Of a DNA stretch of 64,000 nt, positions 25,346 to 37,000 are shown in pieces; position 1 is the stretch's first letter; every line of letters starts with the position of its first letter. The stretch spans positions 1,426,001 to 1,490,000 of the forward strand of contig CATNEN010000029.1 of assembly GCA_950097015.1 (NCBI GenBank), read 5' to 3'. The DNA comes from Macrostomum hystrix. Lineage: Eukaryota > Platyhelminthes > Macrostomidae. Made by a program: the position numbers and the translations under genes. The notes beneath the pieces were generated by a model. That model was given only the letters and a program-made list of their open reading frames with translations, did not search any database and had not been told where the DNA came from.

Positions 25346-26319
25346 TGAGCACCTAAAGATAGTTTAGAGTAGTTGTCACGAAGAAACAGATTTAAAAAGA
25401 AATAAGCAAAGCCAGTTCAATCTGTGGAGACTGACTATAACAAAATAAAGAATGCAGTTAATTAAATTTCTCATTTTCTAGTAAACACAAGCAGTGCTGG
25501 TATCTTTCAAAACAAAAAAGTTTAAATGAAATTACAACAAAAAACGAAAAATGACAGGTAAACGAATCTAATACAAAAACTCAAATAACAACTGGGGGCA
25601 CATTTAACGGATACTTCAAATTGAATACTTAACTGCGGTCAGTTGAAAACTGTTGCTGGTTTTCTGATAATATTGGATTGTGTTTTGTCAATAAAATATC
25701 AACAGTTAAAACTGACTACTCTACTAAGCAGTAGTAAGTAACGCGCATTTTAACATATATCTTGGGAAAGAAGGGGCGCTTGTTGCGAACAAATTCAAAG
25801 AACAATTCAAATAATGAATAAAACCTATCTGTCTACTTGAAAAGAAATTTCAGTTATTCATCTATTATTAAATAAAGAGTCTTAGAAAAAACTCAGTAAC
25901 ATGATATTTTACTCTAAGATTGTAAGCAGGCAATTTAGTTTAAAACAGTAATCTGACTCACAAAGTAAAACTTCAACTTAAAATTAATCAACTTAAAGTG
26001 CAGCTGAAAAATAGCAAGTAGACATTAAACTGAATACATTGATCCAAAGCAATTGTGCACAAAATAGTGCAAAAACGCAAGTTAATAAACTAGACAAATG
26101 ACATATCAACAAAAACTTCCACAAGTACTATAAAGAATTGCTAGTCCATATTCGTCGCATGTTAGCTACTCATAGTGACTAAGTAGTATATAACTGCAAC
26201 TTTCTTATTTAAAAAGAAATTTTTTTATACAACATCATTGATAAAATATGCTCAGGGTACTCGCAAAATATATTTTCTTTTAGAACAAATTCAGATAAAA
26301 AAATTCTGAAAACCTAAAA

Positions 26320-27262
26320 GAGTGAATGACCAACTGAATGAACCATTGAATTGGACTGAATGACCAACTGAATGAACCATTGAATTGGAGTGAATGACCA
26401 ACTGAATGATACATTGAATTGGACTGAATGACCAACTGAATGAACCATTGAATTGGACTGAATGACATACTGAATGATACATTGAATTGGACTGAATGAC
26501 CAACTGAATGAACCATTGAATTGGAGTGAATGACCAACTGAATGAACCATTGAATTGGACTGAATGACCAACTGAATGAACCATTGAATTGGACTGAATG
26601 AGCAACTGAATGAACCATTGAATTGGACTGAATGACCAACTGAATGAACCATTGAATTGGAGTGAATGACCAACTGAATGAACCATTGAATTGGACTGAA
26701 TGACATACTGAATGATACATTGAATTGGACTGAATGACCAACTGAATGAACCATTGAATTGGAGTGAATGACCAACTGAATGAACCATTGAATTGGACTG
26801 AATGACCAACTGAATGAACCATTGAATTGGACTGAATGAGCAACTGAATGAACCATTGAATTGGACTGAATGACCAACTGAATGAACCATTGAATTGGAG
26901 TGAATGACCAACTGAATGAACCATTGAATTGGACTGAATGACCAACTGAATGAACCATTGAATTGGACTGAATGACCAACTGAATGAACCATTGAATTGG
27001 ACTGAATGACCAACTGAATGAACCATTGAATTGGACTGAATGAGCAACTGAATGAACCATTGAATTGGACTGAATGACCAACTGAATGAACCATTGAATT
27101 GGAGTGAATGACCAACTGAATGAACCATTGAATTGGACTGAATGACCAACTGAATGAACCATTGAATTGGAGTGAATGACCAACTGAATGAACCATTGAA
27201 TTGGACTGAATGACCAACTGAATGAACCATTGAATTGGACTGAATGACTAACTGAATGAACC
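26320..27262. repeat. 34-bp minisatellite, 28 copies
   Basis: The unit contains TGAATGACCAACTGAATGAA and CCATTGAATTGGAC. The rare variants ACATACTGAATGATAC (26457 and 26695) and GAGCAACTG (26600 and 26838) recur 238 bp apart, i.e. a seven-unit higher-order repeat. 34 is not a multiple of three, yet minus-strand frames are open because three units (102 bp) contain no stop. It lies just 3' of receptor copy 3. Confidence 0.95.
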
Positions 27263-27345
27263 GGATAATTGTAATGATCGAGTTATATGCTTGTATTAAT
27301 ATGTTTCTGGTATCCATAACGACAGACTGCGCATCACGCAGGTGT

Positions 27346-30300
27346 TCAATACTCGGAGGTAGCGGCCGCGCTCTGTAGGGTGGCCAAATCTGAGGATATC
27401 CGGGGCACCTGGCCTAGAGAAAATGTCAGCATCTCGGACATCAGCGGCGGGGGCAAGAAGGTTGTCCGCTGCATCACTCGAGACCAATAGCCAACGTAGA
27501 ACACTTGGATAGCCGAGAGCATGCCGCTAAGCGAGAGCAGCTTGCCCCGCCTGGCATTGTCCGGACAGATGGCGCGCAGCTCCCTGAGGTAGGTGGCCTG
27601 GGCGGCCTGGATCAGATCTGGCCGGCGCCATTCTTCCAAAGGCGGAGCGGCGTCGAATAAGAACACGAGCTTCAATAGGAGAAACTCCGCCCAGGTCAGG
27701 CCGGTGGCGGTCAGGACGCGGGCCAGGCAGCGCATCTGGCTGCCGCAGCGGACTGGGATGAGGCCGGCCACGCTAGACGACTGGCGGGGGTCATTCAGTC
27801 AGTTAGTAAACAGTTTCTTTATATTTGCGCATTTCTACTTTGATGAGTAGGATAGTGCGCGAAATTTGCCAAAAAATAATTTTCTGTCATGCTTTATTCA
27901 TTTTTCTGAAATGTTCGACCCCATCACACAGTGACCCCGCTTCTGCCTACGGGGGGCCGGGTCGCACCTGCAGAATTCGAACTCCAGACCTGTGCAGAAA
28001 TATATGAGACAGGGAGAAGTGGATGACGCAGATGTGGGACAAAGGCAGACAGAAGGGCAGAGAAGACAGAGAAGACAGAAGGTCAAAGGAAAATACGAGC
28101 TCGTACTGATCAAAGCTGGGAAGAAATCACGAAGACGCCGCCAATTGGCCAAATCTGGCCGGGGTCTCTTTGGCGGCAGGTGTTTGCGCAGGCCAATTAT
28201 TTAAATCGGTGCAATTTTCACCTTCCACCTGGTACCAGGGAGCTTGTCGAAATCAACTACAAAGCAACGATTGTTCCTTTTGGAATTTTCATACAAGCCT
28301 GGCTAGTTACCGAAAAATGTGATCCATTTTCCAGTGTCACTGCCTGCCTCGTGCAGTCACCAGCTATTCACATATCTTTTAGCAGCTTAACTTCCAACAC
28401 CGACCCAGGCTTTAGTTATCAAACCAATTAATTCCATTATCCAATTATCTAGATCCCACCATTTCACTCTCTAGTTGCCATCCGATTCCATTTCATCCTT
28501 TAGTTTCCATCCCATTCCATCCTCTAGTTCCCATCCCATTTCATCCTCTAGTTCCCATCTCATCCCATCCACTGGTTCCCATCCCATTCCATCCACTAGT
28601 TCCCATCCCATCCACTGGTTCCCATCCCATTCCATCCACTAGTTCCCATCCCATCCACTGGTTCCCATCTCATCCTATCCACTGGTTCCCATTCCATTCC
28701 ATCCTCTAGTTCCCATCCCATTCCATCCACTAGTTCCCATCCCATCCACTGGTTCCCATCCCATTCCATCCACTAGTTCCCATCCCATCCACTAGTTCCT
28801 ATCCCATTCCATCCACTAGTTTTCATTTCATACCTTCCTCTAGCTCCCATTTATTTTCTTCCTCTCGTTCCGATCCCTTCCTCTTCCAGAAAATTCTATT
28901 TAAGCGCCGCAATCAGCTGTGTACACTGAGCCGCAGTCAGCTGTGTACACTGAGCCGCAGTTATCTGTGTACACTGAGCGCAGTCAGCTGTGTACACTGA
29001 GCCGCAGTTATCTGTGTACACTGAGCCGCAGTTATCTGTGTACACTGAGCCGCAGTTATCTGTGTACACTGAGCCGCAGTTATCTGTGTACACTGAGCCG
29101 CAGTTATCTGTGTACACTGAGCCGCAGTTATCTGTGTACACTGAGCCGCAGTTATCTGTGTACACTGAGACGCAGTTATCTGTGTACACTGAGCCGCAGT
29201 TATCTGTGTACACTGAGCCGCAGTTATCTGTGTACACTGAGCCGCAGTCAGCTGTGTACACTGAGCCGCAGTCAGCTGTGTACACTGAGCCGCAGTTATC
29301 TGTGTACACTGAGCCGCAGTTATCTGTGTACACTGAGCCGCAGTCGGCTGTGTACACTGAGCGCAGTCAGCTGTGTACACTGAGCCGCAGTTATCTGTGT
29401 ACACTGAGCCGCAGTTATCTGTGTACACTGAGCCGCAGTCAGCTGTGCACACTGTGCTTACCTGGTCCTCGCGTATGGCATAGCTGGCCGAGAATTTCAG
29501 ACTGCCATCGTAGGGCATGGAGTTGTAGGCCACGCGCCACACTGTGAGGCTGAGCCAGTGCAGCTGCAGCAGCCGGACCCGGTCCTCCATTGGCAGCTGG
29601 GTAAAGTCGGACAGTCGCTTAGAGAAGTCGATGAGATCTACGGCAAGTTTGTTAGTAGCTGCGCCAAGTTGAGCAGTGTGCTCATCCAGCTGGCTAGGCG
29701 AAGATGAAGCGGCCTGTAGCTGCTCGGCAGTTGCCTGCCTTAACTGCTGATGCAGCGGATCGTCCGGGGCGCAGCTGTTGAATAGCTCCGTCAGCTGGCA
29801 GACCAGGGCGCTGCGTTCCGACGCCAGATGGTCGCCGGGTATTGGCCGTTGTGCAGTCAGCTGGCGCATGAAGGCCGGAGGTTCGCGCCCCACTGGCAGG
29901 CTGGCCGCGCCAGATTTAACAGCTGGAGACGCCGACGAAGACGAAACGCCAGCGCCGGCGGAAGCTTGAACGTCAGCCGAAGGGCTGTCATCGGCTGTGT
30001 CGTTGTCGCTGATGTCTTCAATCACCCGGCCGCCGCCGGCGCCAATTGTCGGCGCAGTTGTCGGCGGTGTCGGAGTCTGGCTAGGTGAGGAGCAGCGGAC
30101 CAGAGCGGTCTGCATGCGGGCCTCCAGGCAGCGCACCCAGCGACAAGCCGGGCAGTGGCGCTTCCGGCCGGTTCTCGGCACGGGGCAGCGGGCGCCAGAC
30201 CGAAGCACCGGGCAGAAGTAGGTCACGCAGGAGTGCACAGTGCGCTTAAAGAAGGCTTTGCAAGCTTCGCAGGTGATTGCGCCGTAGTGATGCCCGGTTG

Positions 30301-30382
30301 CTTTGCGAAAGCAGACGGTGCATGGCTCGTTAAGAAGCTTTTGCTCTAATTGCTGCTGCTGTTGCTGCTGATCTTGGTGCAT
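27346..30382 (-). CDS. ERR-like nuclear receptor, copy 3
   Basis: Exon 1 is 30382-29462 and exon 2 is 27780-27346, joined in phase 0 (GACCAG|GTAAGC, CGCCAG|TCG), giving 451 residues. Finger 1 uses C21, C24, C38 and C41 with P-box CEACKA, the same as that of estrogen-related receptors. Finger 2 uses C57, C66, C77 and C80, with unusual spacings of 8 and 10. A long Ser/Thr/Pro/Ala hinge follows. The LBD shows DFSKRLSDFTQLPMEDRVRL, then SMPYDG and an AF-2-like LMSEML. Unlike copies 1 and 2, the hinge has no intron and the single intron lies in the middle of the LBD. That intron contains two arrays (28440-28880 and 28912-29455), the second beginning at the splice donor. Tandem paralogue of the two downstream receptors. 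Confidence 0.86.
28440..28880. repeat. Degenerate CATCCACTAGTTCCCATCC repeat
   Basis: About 22 imperfect copies of a 17-20 bp unit, CATCCACTAGTTCCCATCC, with larger blocks repeated. It lies in the intron of receptor copy 3. The preceding part (27781-28439) has a short B-box-like GAATTCGAACTCC at about 27973 but no convincing gene. Confidence 0.8.
28912..29455. repeat. 24-bp minisatellite abutting a splice donor
   Basis: About 22 copies of TGAGCCGCAGTTATCTGTGT plus ACAC. On the gene strand the exon ends GACCAG|GTAAGCAC and the first unit (AGTGTGCACAGCTGACTGCG) starts at intron position +9. The open frames seen through the array are periodicity artefacts continuing from the receptor exon. Confidence 0.95.
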
Positions 30383-31534
30383 TTGTAAAAGAAATCTGAA
30401 GAAGAATTGTAGCAGGTGAAAATTATTTCTAAAATGAGTTTTCTTAGAAAGATTAAAAGGAAGTCAGAAAACCGATTTATAAATCTAGTTAGTCTGGCAG
30501 GGCATTTTCAGCTCTATTCCTCTCCCTCTACTCAGCGTCACACGATACTGATACGGCTAAAGACGCAGTCTGATTGGTTGACGAGGGCGGGGACACGAGA
30601 AAAACTGTAATAAGGAGAGAATCGAGCCGGATCAGGCGGGCGGTTCGGATTTGACGGGCTTCTCCAGCTGTAGGGAGGAGGCGGAGGGGCGCAGGATATT
30701 AGTTAGTTATCAGCTGCTAAGGTTGAGACGTAATGGAAACGGAAAGAGCCTCGAGCTACGCGGCCTTCCTTTCAGAGTGTTCTAGATAGATGACTCGATG
30801 CCGACACTTAGGCCAGGACATGCGCGAGCAGTGTCAAAAAGTGCATAATTAGAGGCTTGACTGAATTCTAGGAAAGATGACAGAAATAGAACACGGGAAG
30901 CCAGACGACACGGGGAAGAAATAAAAGATAGACGACGCGTATTCCTAGAATTTTTCTACATACTTCCGGAGGGTTGCGTGCGAGGTGAGGCAAATTAATC
31001 GAAGAAGCTATTAATTAGACTGGAACTTGATAAAAACTATTATCCTAATTCGCAGCAGCCATTCATTAAGACGAAACACAAGGGCGACAACTAATTATAA
31101 AAAAGACAATTTTGCTGAAAGTTCGCTTAGAGAAAATCTACTATGTACTTTTATAGGAAACTGGAGATCCATGGATGGCTTCTCAGCTCGGAGAAGCCTC
31201 AGAAAATAGAACAAGTTAACGGAGCGAAAGCAAGATTAGAATAATTTAATAAAGTACTCGTATTTCTGCCAGCAATATGATTAGCAAAGTTATCGAATAT
31301 AAGAAAAAATATTTAATCTCAGGTAAAAGTCCGATAGCAGTTACTTGAGTTCTAAGCAAAAAAGCAAAAGAAACTTAACGACATCATGTGAGGTTACACA
31401 AAAGGAGGCATAAATATTTATTAGAAAAAATAGGAATATCTTTTAACTACGCTCGTACTGTACTAAGGACGGATTTTGATTGTTTACTAGACAAAAAAAC
31501 AGAGGCAGGTTAGCTTTATGCAGGGATCTGCTGA

Positions 31535-32695
31535 ATCTGTGTGGAGTGAGGGGCAGCCCACTGCTGGATCTGTGTAGAGTGAGGGGCAGCCCACTGATGG
31601 ATCTGTGTAGAGTGAGGGGCAGCCCACTGCTGGATCTGTGTAGAGTGAGGGGCAGCCCACGGCTGGATCTGTGTAGAGTGAGGGGCAGCCCACTGCTGGA
31701 TCTGTGTGGAGTGAGGGGCAGCCCACTGCTGGATCTGTGTAGAGTGAGGGGCAGCCCACTGCTGGATCTGTGTAGAGTGAGGGGCAGCCCACTGCTGGAT
31801 CTGTGTAGAGTGAGGGGCAGCCCACTGCTGGATCTGTGTAGAGTGAGGGGCAGCCCATTGCTGGATCTGTGTAGAGTGAGGGCAGCCCACTGCTGGATCT
31901 GTGTAGAGTGAGGGGCAGCCCACGGCTGGATCTGTGTAGAGTGAGGGCAGCCCACTGCTGGATCTGTGTAGAGTGAGGAGCAGCCCACAACTGGATCTGC
32001 GTAGAGTGAGGGGCAGCCCACTGCTGGATCTGTGTGGAGTGAGGGGCAGCCCACAACTGGATCTGTGTAGAGTGAGGGGCAGCCCACTGCTAGATCTGTG
32101 TAGAGTGAGGGGCAGCCCACTGCTGGATCTGCGTAGAGTGAGGGGCAGCCCACTGCTGGATCTGTGTAGAGTGAGGGGCAGCCCACTGCTGGATCTGCGT
32201 AGAGTGAGGGGCAGCCCACTGCTGGATCTGTGTGGAGTGAGGGGCAGCCCACAACTGGATCTGTGTAGAGTGAGGGGCAGCCCACTGCTGGATCTGTGTG
32301 GAGTGAGGGGCAGCCCACAACTGGATCTGCGTAGAGTGAGGGGCAGCCCACTGCTGGATCTGTGTGGAGTGAGGGGCAGCCCACAACTGGATCTGTGTAG
32401 AGTGAGGGGCAGCCCACTGCTGGATCTGTGTAGAGTGAGGGGCAGCCCACTGCTGGATCTGTGTGGAGTGAGGGGCAGCCCACAACTGGATCTGCGTAGA
32501 GTGAGGGGCAGCCCACTGCTGGATCTGTGTGGAGTGAGGGGCAGCCCACAACTGGATCTGTGTAGAGTGAGGGGCAGCCCACTGCTGGATCTGTGTAGAG
32601 TGAGGGGCAGCCCACTGCTGGATCTGTGTGGAGTGAGGGGCAGCCCACTGCTAGATCTGTGTAGAGTGAGGGGCAGCCCTGCTGGATCTGTGTGG
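31535..32695. repeat. 33-bp minisatellite, about 35 copies
   Basis: The unit contains GGGGCAGCCCACTGCTGGAT and CTGTGTAGAGTGA. The variants CACAACTGG, CTGCGTAG and GTGTGGAG alternate in repeated groups in the right half, giving a higher-order pattern. It is intergenic between receptor 3 and the CSPP1-like gene. The flanking 30383-31534 and 32696-33344 are AT-rich and hold nothing else I can support. Confidence 0.96.
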
Positions 32696-33344
32696 GAAGA
32701 ACCTGGAATAAGCTTAAAACCTGTACTTTGTCATTACATTCGCAAAAATATTACACATCTATGTGAAAGTTTTTCTGTTTCAACAAGCGCATTCATAAAA
32801 TATGAACATAGTTAAGATAAATAGTACAAATTCTTTATAATTTGATTTTAAGAATTTGACAAAATCTTGGGAAGGTTGAAAAAACTGCGCTAAAATGGAG
32901 CGCAACAATATAATTCGATGTTTAGTATAAGGATTAAAAAAAGAAGACATTAGTCTGAGTATTATAAGTGCTTTACACCTGTGTAAGAGTAAATAATATC
33001 TACACTAAGAGTAATTAATAAGGCACAATAGAGTAAAAAGCAAAAAAACTAAGCGGAACAAAAATGGTACAAAAATAGCACAAAGGACAATATAATATTT
33101 TCGTTTAGTTTAAATGAGTAGTCTAAGTAATCTACAAGCTTATAATGTAAGCATAGGACAAAAGATCACAGATTGGTCTTGCAAAAAAGCATTTCCTTAT
33201 CAACTGGGACGGTTGATTGACGTGTAAAAACTGAAAACAAAAAAACACGAAAATACCTGTTATCTGGGCTCCAGCTTCCTACTGGACTACTGAGTTTATT
33301 ATTTAAAATTTTCTTGTAACCTAGGAGCGACTTAAATTCCACAA

Positions 33345-33745
33345 AGCGAGTGTACATTCGGAAGTGGTCGATGGTCGGGAGCGAGTGTACATTCGGGAGA
33401 GAAAGGGTCGATGGTCGGGAGCGAGTGTACATTCGGGAGAGAAAGGGTCGATGGTCGCGAGCGAGTGTACATTCGGGAGAGAAAGGGTTGATATTCGGGA
33501 GCGAGTGTACATTCGGCAGAGAAAGGGTCGATGGTCGGGAGCGAGTGTACATTCGGGAGAGAAAGGGTTGATATTCGGGAGCGAGTGTACATTCGGCAGA
33601 GAAAGGGTCGATGGTCGGGAGCGAGTGTACATTCGGGAGAGAAAGGGTCGATGGTCGCGAGCGAGTGTACATTCGGGAGAGAAAGGGTTGATATTCGGGA
33701 GCGAGTGTACATTCGGCAGAGAAAAGGTTGATGGTCTGGAGCGAG
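33345..33745. repeat. 40-bp minisatellite, 10 copies
   Basis: The 40-bp unit contains GAGCGAGTGTACATTCGGGA and GAGAAAGGGTCGATGGTC. Three variant types (GATGGTCGGG, GATGGTCGCG, GATATTCGGG) recur in order. It lies just 3' of the CSPP1-like gene. Confidence 0.95.
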
Positions 33746-34076
33746 TGTACACAAAAGAGTGAAGTTGAAAAGGGTTCATTAATTACGAATAACAATTAAT
33801 GGCCAATAGAATAGCAATAGCTGCAAGGCACACAAACCAATAAATAGATTGAGCTTCCGTCATGATCAAATAAAAAAGGCAGGGAATGTTTCTGTGGCAA
33901 CTATAAATTAAAACAAGAAAGTGTTGTAAAAATGAATAAAAACTGAAGTTATTAATAAAGTCAGTGTGGAAAATAAACCATTTTGTATCTGCGAGTCACC
34001 TAAATATTTTTAGTTTAGTCTCGCCTATCCTGAGCACCAAAGCAATTTCACAATTGTAGAGCGAAGCTGCTCAAAA

Positions 34077-37000
34077 TCACTTGGCCAGCATCCAGCTGTC
34101 GTCCTGCAGAGTGTCGCCAGTCCTCGGTCGGCTGTCCTCCAGGCCGCGCTGCTGGCGCATGAACCTGCCTAGAACCTCCTCCGGATCGCCGGAAGCGCCC
34201 TCCAGCGATGCGGAATCGGCCTGCATTCGCTGCAGCCGGCGCAGGCGGGCCTCGTTGGCCCGGGCGATTCTCTCGGCGTCCAGGCTGGCCTCGGAGCCGA
34301 AGCCGTTGACTGACGACGCGGGCAGCTGCTGACGATGAGCTCCTGGATCCAGACGGCCGGTTGAGACCGGCTGATCGATGTCAACAAAGGCTGTCTCGGC
34401 TTGCAGCTGGGCGGAGTCGGCACGCGAGTAAGGACGCAGGCCGAGATCCCGAGGGCGTAGGCCAAGGCCATCGAGGTCGCCGCCGCCGCCGCCACCGCCG
34501 CCCTGCATGCGGCGAAGTCGGTCGCGCTGTTCGCGCAGCAGGGCCGCCTGCTGAGCTTCGAGAGCTTCGCCACTGATTGGCGTCTCAGGGAAGTAGGAGC
34601 GAACCTGATTCAGTTTTGCGAGAGGGGCGCTAGGTTGTAAATTAGGGGCTAAGAAGTAAAAAGTTCACTGCACCACTAACTATAATAAAACAAGACAAAG
34701 TCTATAAAATGAAGCAAATTCTAACCAATGGATAATCAAGAGCGCTCCTAAAGTAAAAAAATGGCGAATTCGCTCCTAAGCTGACAAAAAATGGCACATC
34801 CGCTCCTAAAGCTGATAAAAATGGCACATCCGCTCCTAAAGCTGATAAAAATGGCACATCCGCTCCTAAAGCTGATAAAAATGGCACATCCACTCCTAAA
34901 GCTGATAAAAATGGCACATCCGCTCCTAATGCTGATAAAAATGGCACATCCACTCCTTAAGCTGATAAAAAGGCACATCCACTCCTTAAGCTGATAAAAA
35001 GGCACATCCACTCCTTAAGCTGATAAAAATGGCACATCCGCTCCTAATGCTGATAAAAATGGCACATCCGCTCCTAAAGCTGATAAACATGGCACATCCG
35101 CTCCTAAAGCTGATAAACATGGCACATCCGCTCCTAAAGCTGATAAACATGGCACATCCGCTCCTAAAGCTGATAAAAATGGCACATCCGCTCCTAAAGC
35201 TGATAAACATGGCACATCCGCTCCTAAAGCTGATAAACATGGCACATTGGCTTCACAAGTTGACAAAAATGACGCATTCGCTCCACCTTGTTAGCGGCCG
35301 GATCGCTGGTGTTCGCCTTCAGCCGGCTGAACTCCTGGGCGGCTGACGGATCCACGCTGCCTTGCTGCTGCAGCCCAGTCGGCTGGTAATAATTTGTCCT
35401 GCGAGACACTGGCGCGGCCTTCCGTCGATCCCTGACCATGTCGAAGACGTCCACCTGCTGGCCAATCGAGGGCCCCTGCACCGGCCGATGATCGCCAGAA
35501 CCTTCGTAACCGTGCAGTCGCGGATCAAACACCTCCGGCTGGTATTTCTGCGTCTCCAGGGCATCTTCAACGCGCTGACGCTCGCTGCGGAGCTGATTGC
35601 GCAGCCTGGCTAGCTGGACAATCGACTCGGTCTCTGGCTCGGTCTGCGACGGCTCTTCAACTAGATGGCCCCGGTCGCCGATTGGCGTCGCCTTGCCATG
35701 AAGCGTCGGCACCGGCGGCGAGCGGGACCTGTGCTGCTCGGCCATGGCCACGTCTGCTGCGCGCTCCACTCGCTCCCTGTGTGTTTAAATAGAACCTATA
35801 TAGCACCTATCAAATTCCCCATCTGTGCTGTATCAAATCTCTTACCTGTGCTCTATTGAGAGCTCACACCTGACCTCTATCAAAGTCCACACCTGTCCTC
35901 TATCAAAGTCCACACCTGTCCTCTATCAAAGTCCACACCTGTCCTCTATCAAAGTCCACACCTGTCCTCTATCAAAGTCCACACCTGTCCTCTATCAAAG
36001 TCCACACCTGTCCTCTATCAAAGTCCACACCTGTCCTCTATCAAAGTCCACACCTGTCCTCTATCAAAGTCCACACCTGTCCTCTATCAAAGTCCACACC
36101 TGTCCTCTATCAAAGTCCACACCTGTCCTCTATCAAAGTCCACACCTGTCCTCTATCAAAGTCCACACATGTCCTCTATCAAATCCCTCAACTGTCCTCT
36201 ATTAAATCCAACACTCCAATTTTTTATTTCAACCCGTGAATTCAAACCTTAACCCGCACATCCACCTGTCCTCATCTCGTACGCACCTGTCGGCCTCCTT
36301 GGCCTTTCGCGCAGCCTCACCAGCTCGCCGCTTCTCATCGGCGGCGCGCAGCAATTCCTCATTCTTGCGCCTGGCTTCCTCCTCCTTGTCCAGCTGCTTG
36401 CGCCGTTCGGCGTCCAGTTCGGCCTGAATGCGGCGCTGCTGCTCTTCAACGCGGCGCTGCTCCCGTTCGTCCTCCTCGCGTTGACGCAGCTGGTCGAGTT
36501 CGCGAATACGCCGACGCTCCTCCATCTGGTTGCGCAATTCGTCCTGGTAGCGCTCGCGCTCCCGTTTCTGCGCATCGGTGAGGCCCTGGCCAAATATGCC
36601 GTGACCGCCGCGTGCGTGCGTGGCCTCGCCAAGAGCGTTGGTCTGGCGCGGAGTCGGCTTGTCAATCCAGGGCAGCGGCTCCTGGGTGCGACTGCGACAG
36701 CGAAGGGAGTCGAGTCAATAGAGTGGCCATTCTAGGTAAAACACATATAACAATACCTATGAGCCTTAACTACAGAGGTAAGTGAAATTATCTAAACTAG
36801 CTACATAACTGTAACAAAGCAAAGCATCACTTATACCGCTAAAAGTATTTGCAGGAGGGCAGTGGGCTCTGGCATATCATTTTGTGCTAGTAGAACACCT
36901 GCCAGCGAGGCAATTCTGCCCATTTCGCTGAACCATGAGCGCATACTCACGGAGGTGTTCATCTGCCCTAACTTTCTCATCGACAGGCAGTGTACACTCT

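Noticed and set aside
28961-29461. Extension of the receptor 3 frame into TADCGSVYTD/TAAQCTQI repeats
   Set aside because: The exon ends at a consensus donor (CAG|GTAAGC) in phase with the next LBD exon. The rest is the intronic 24-bp array.
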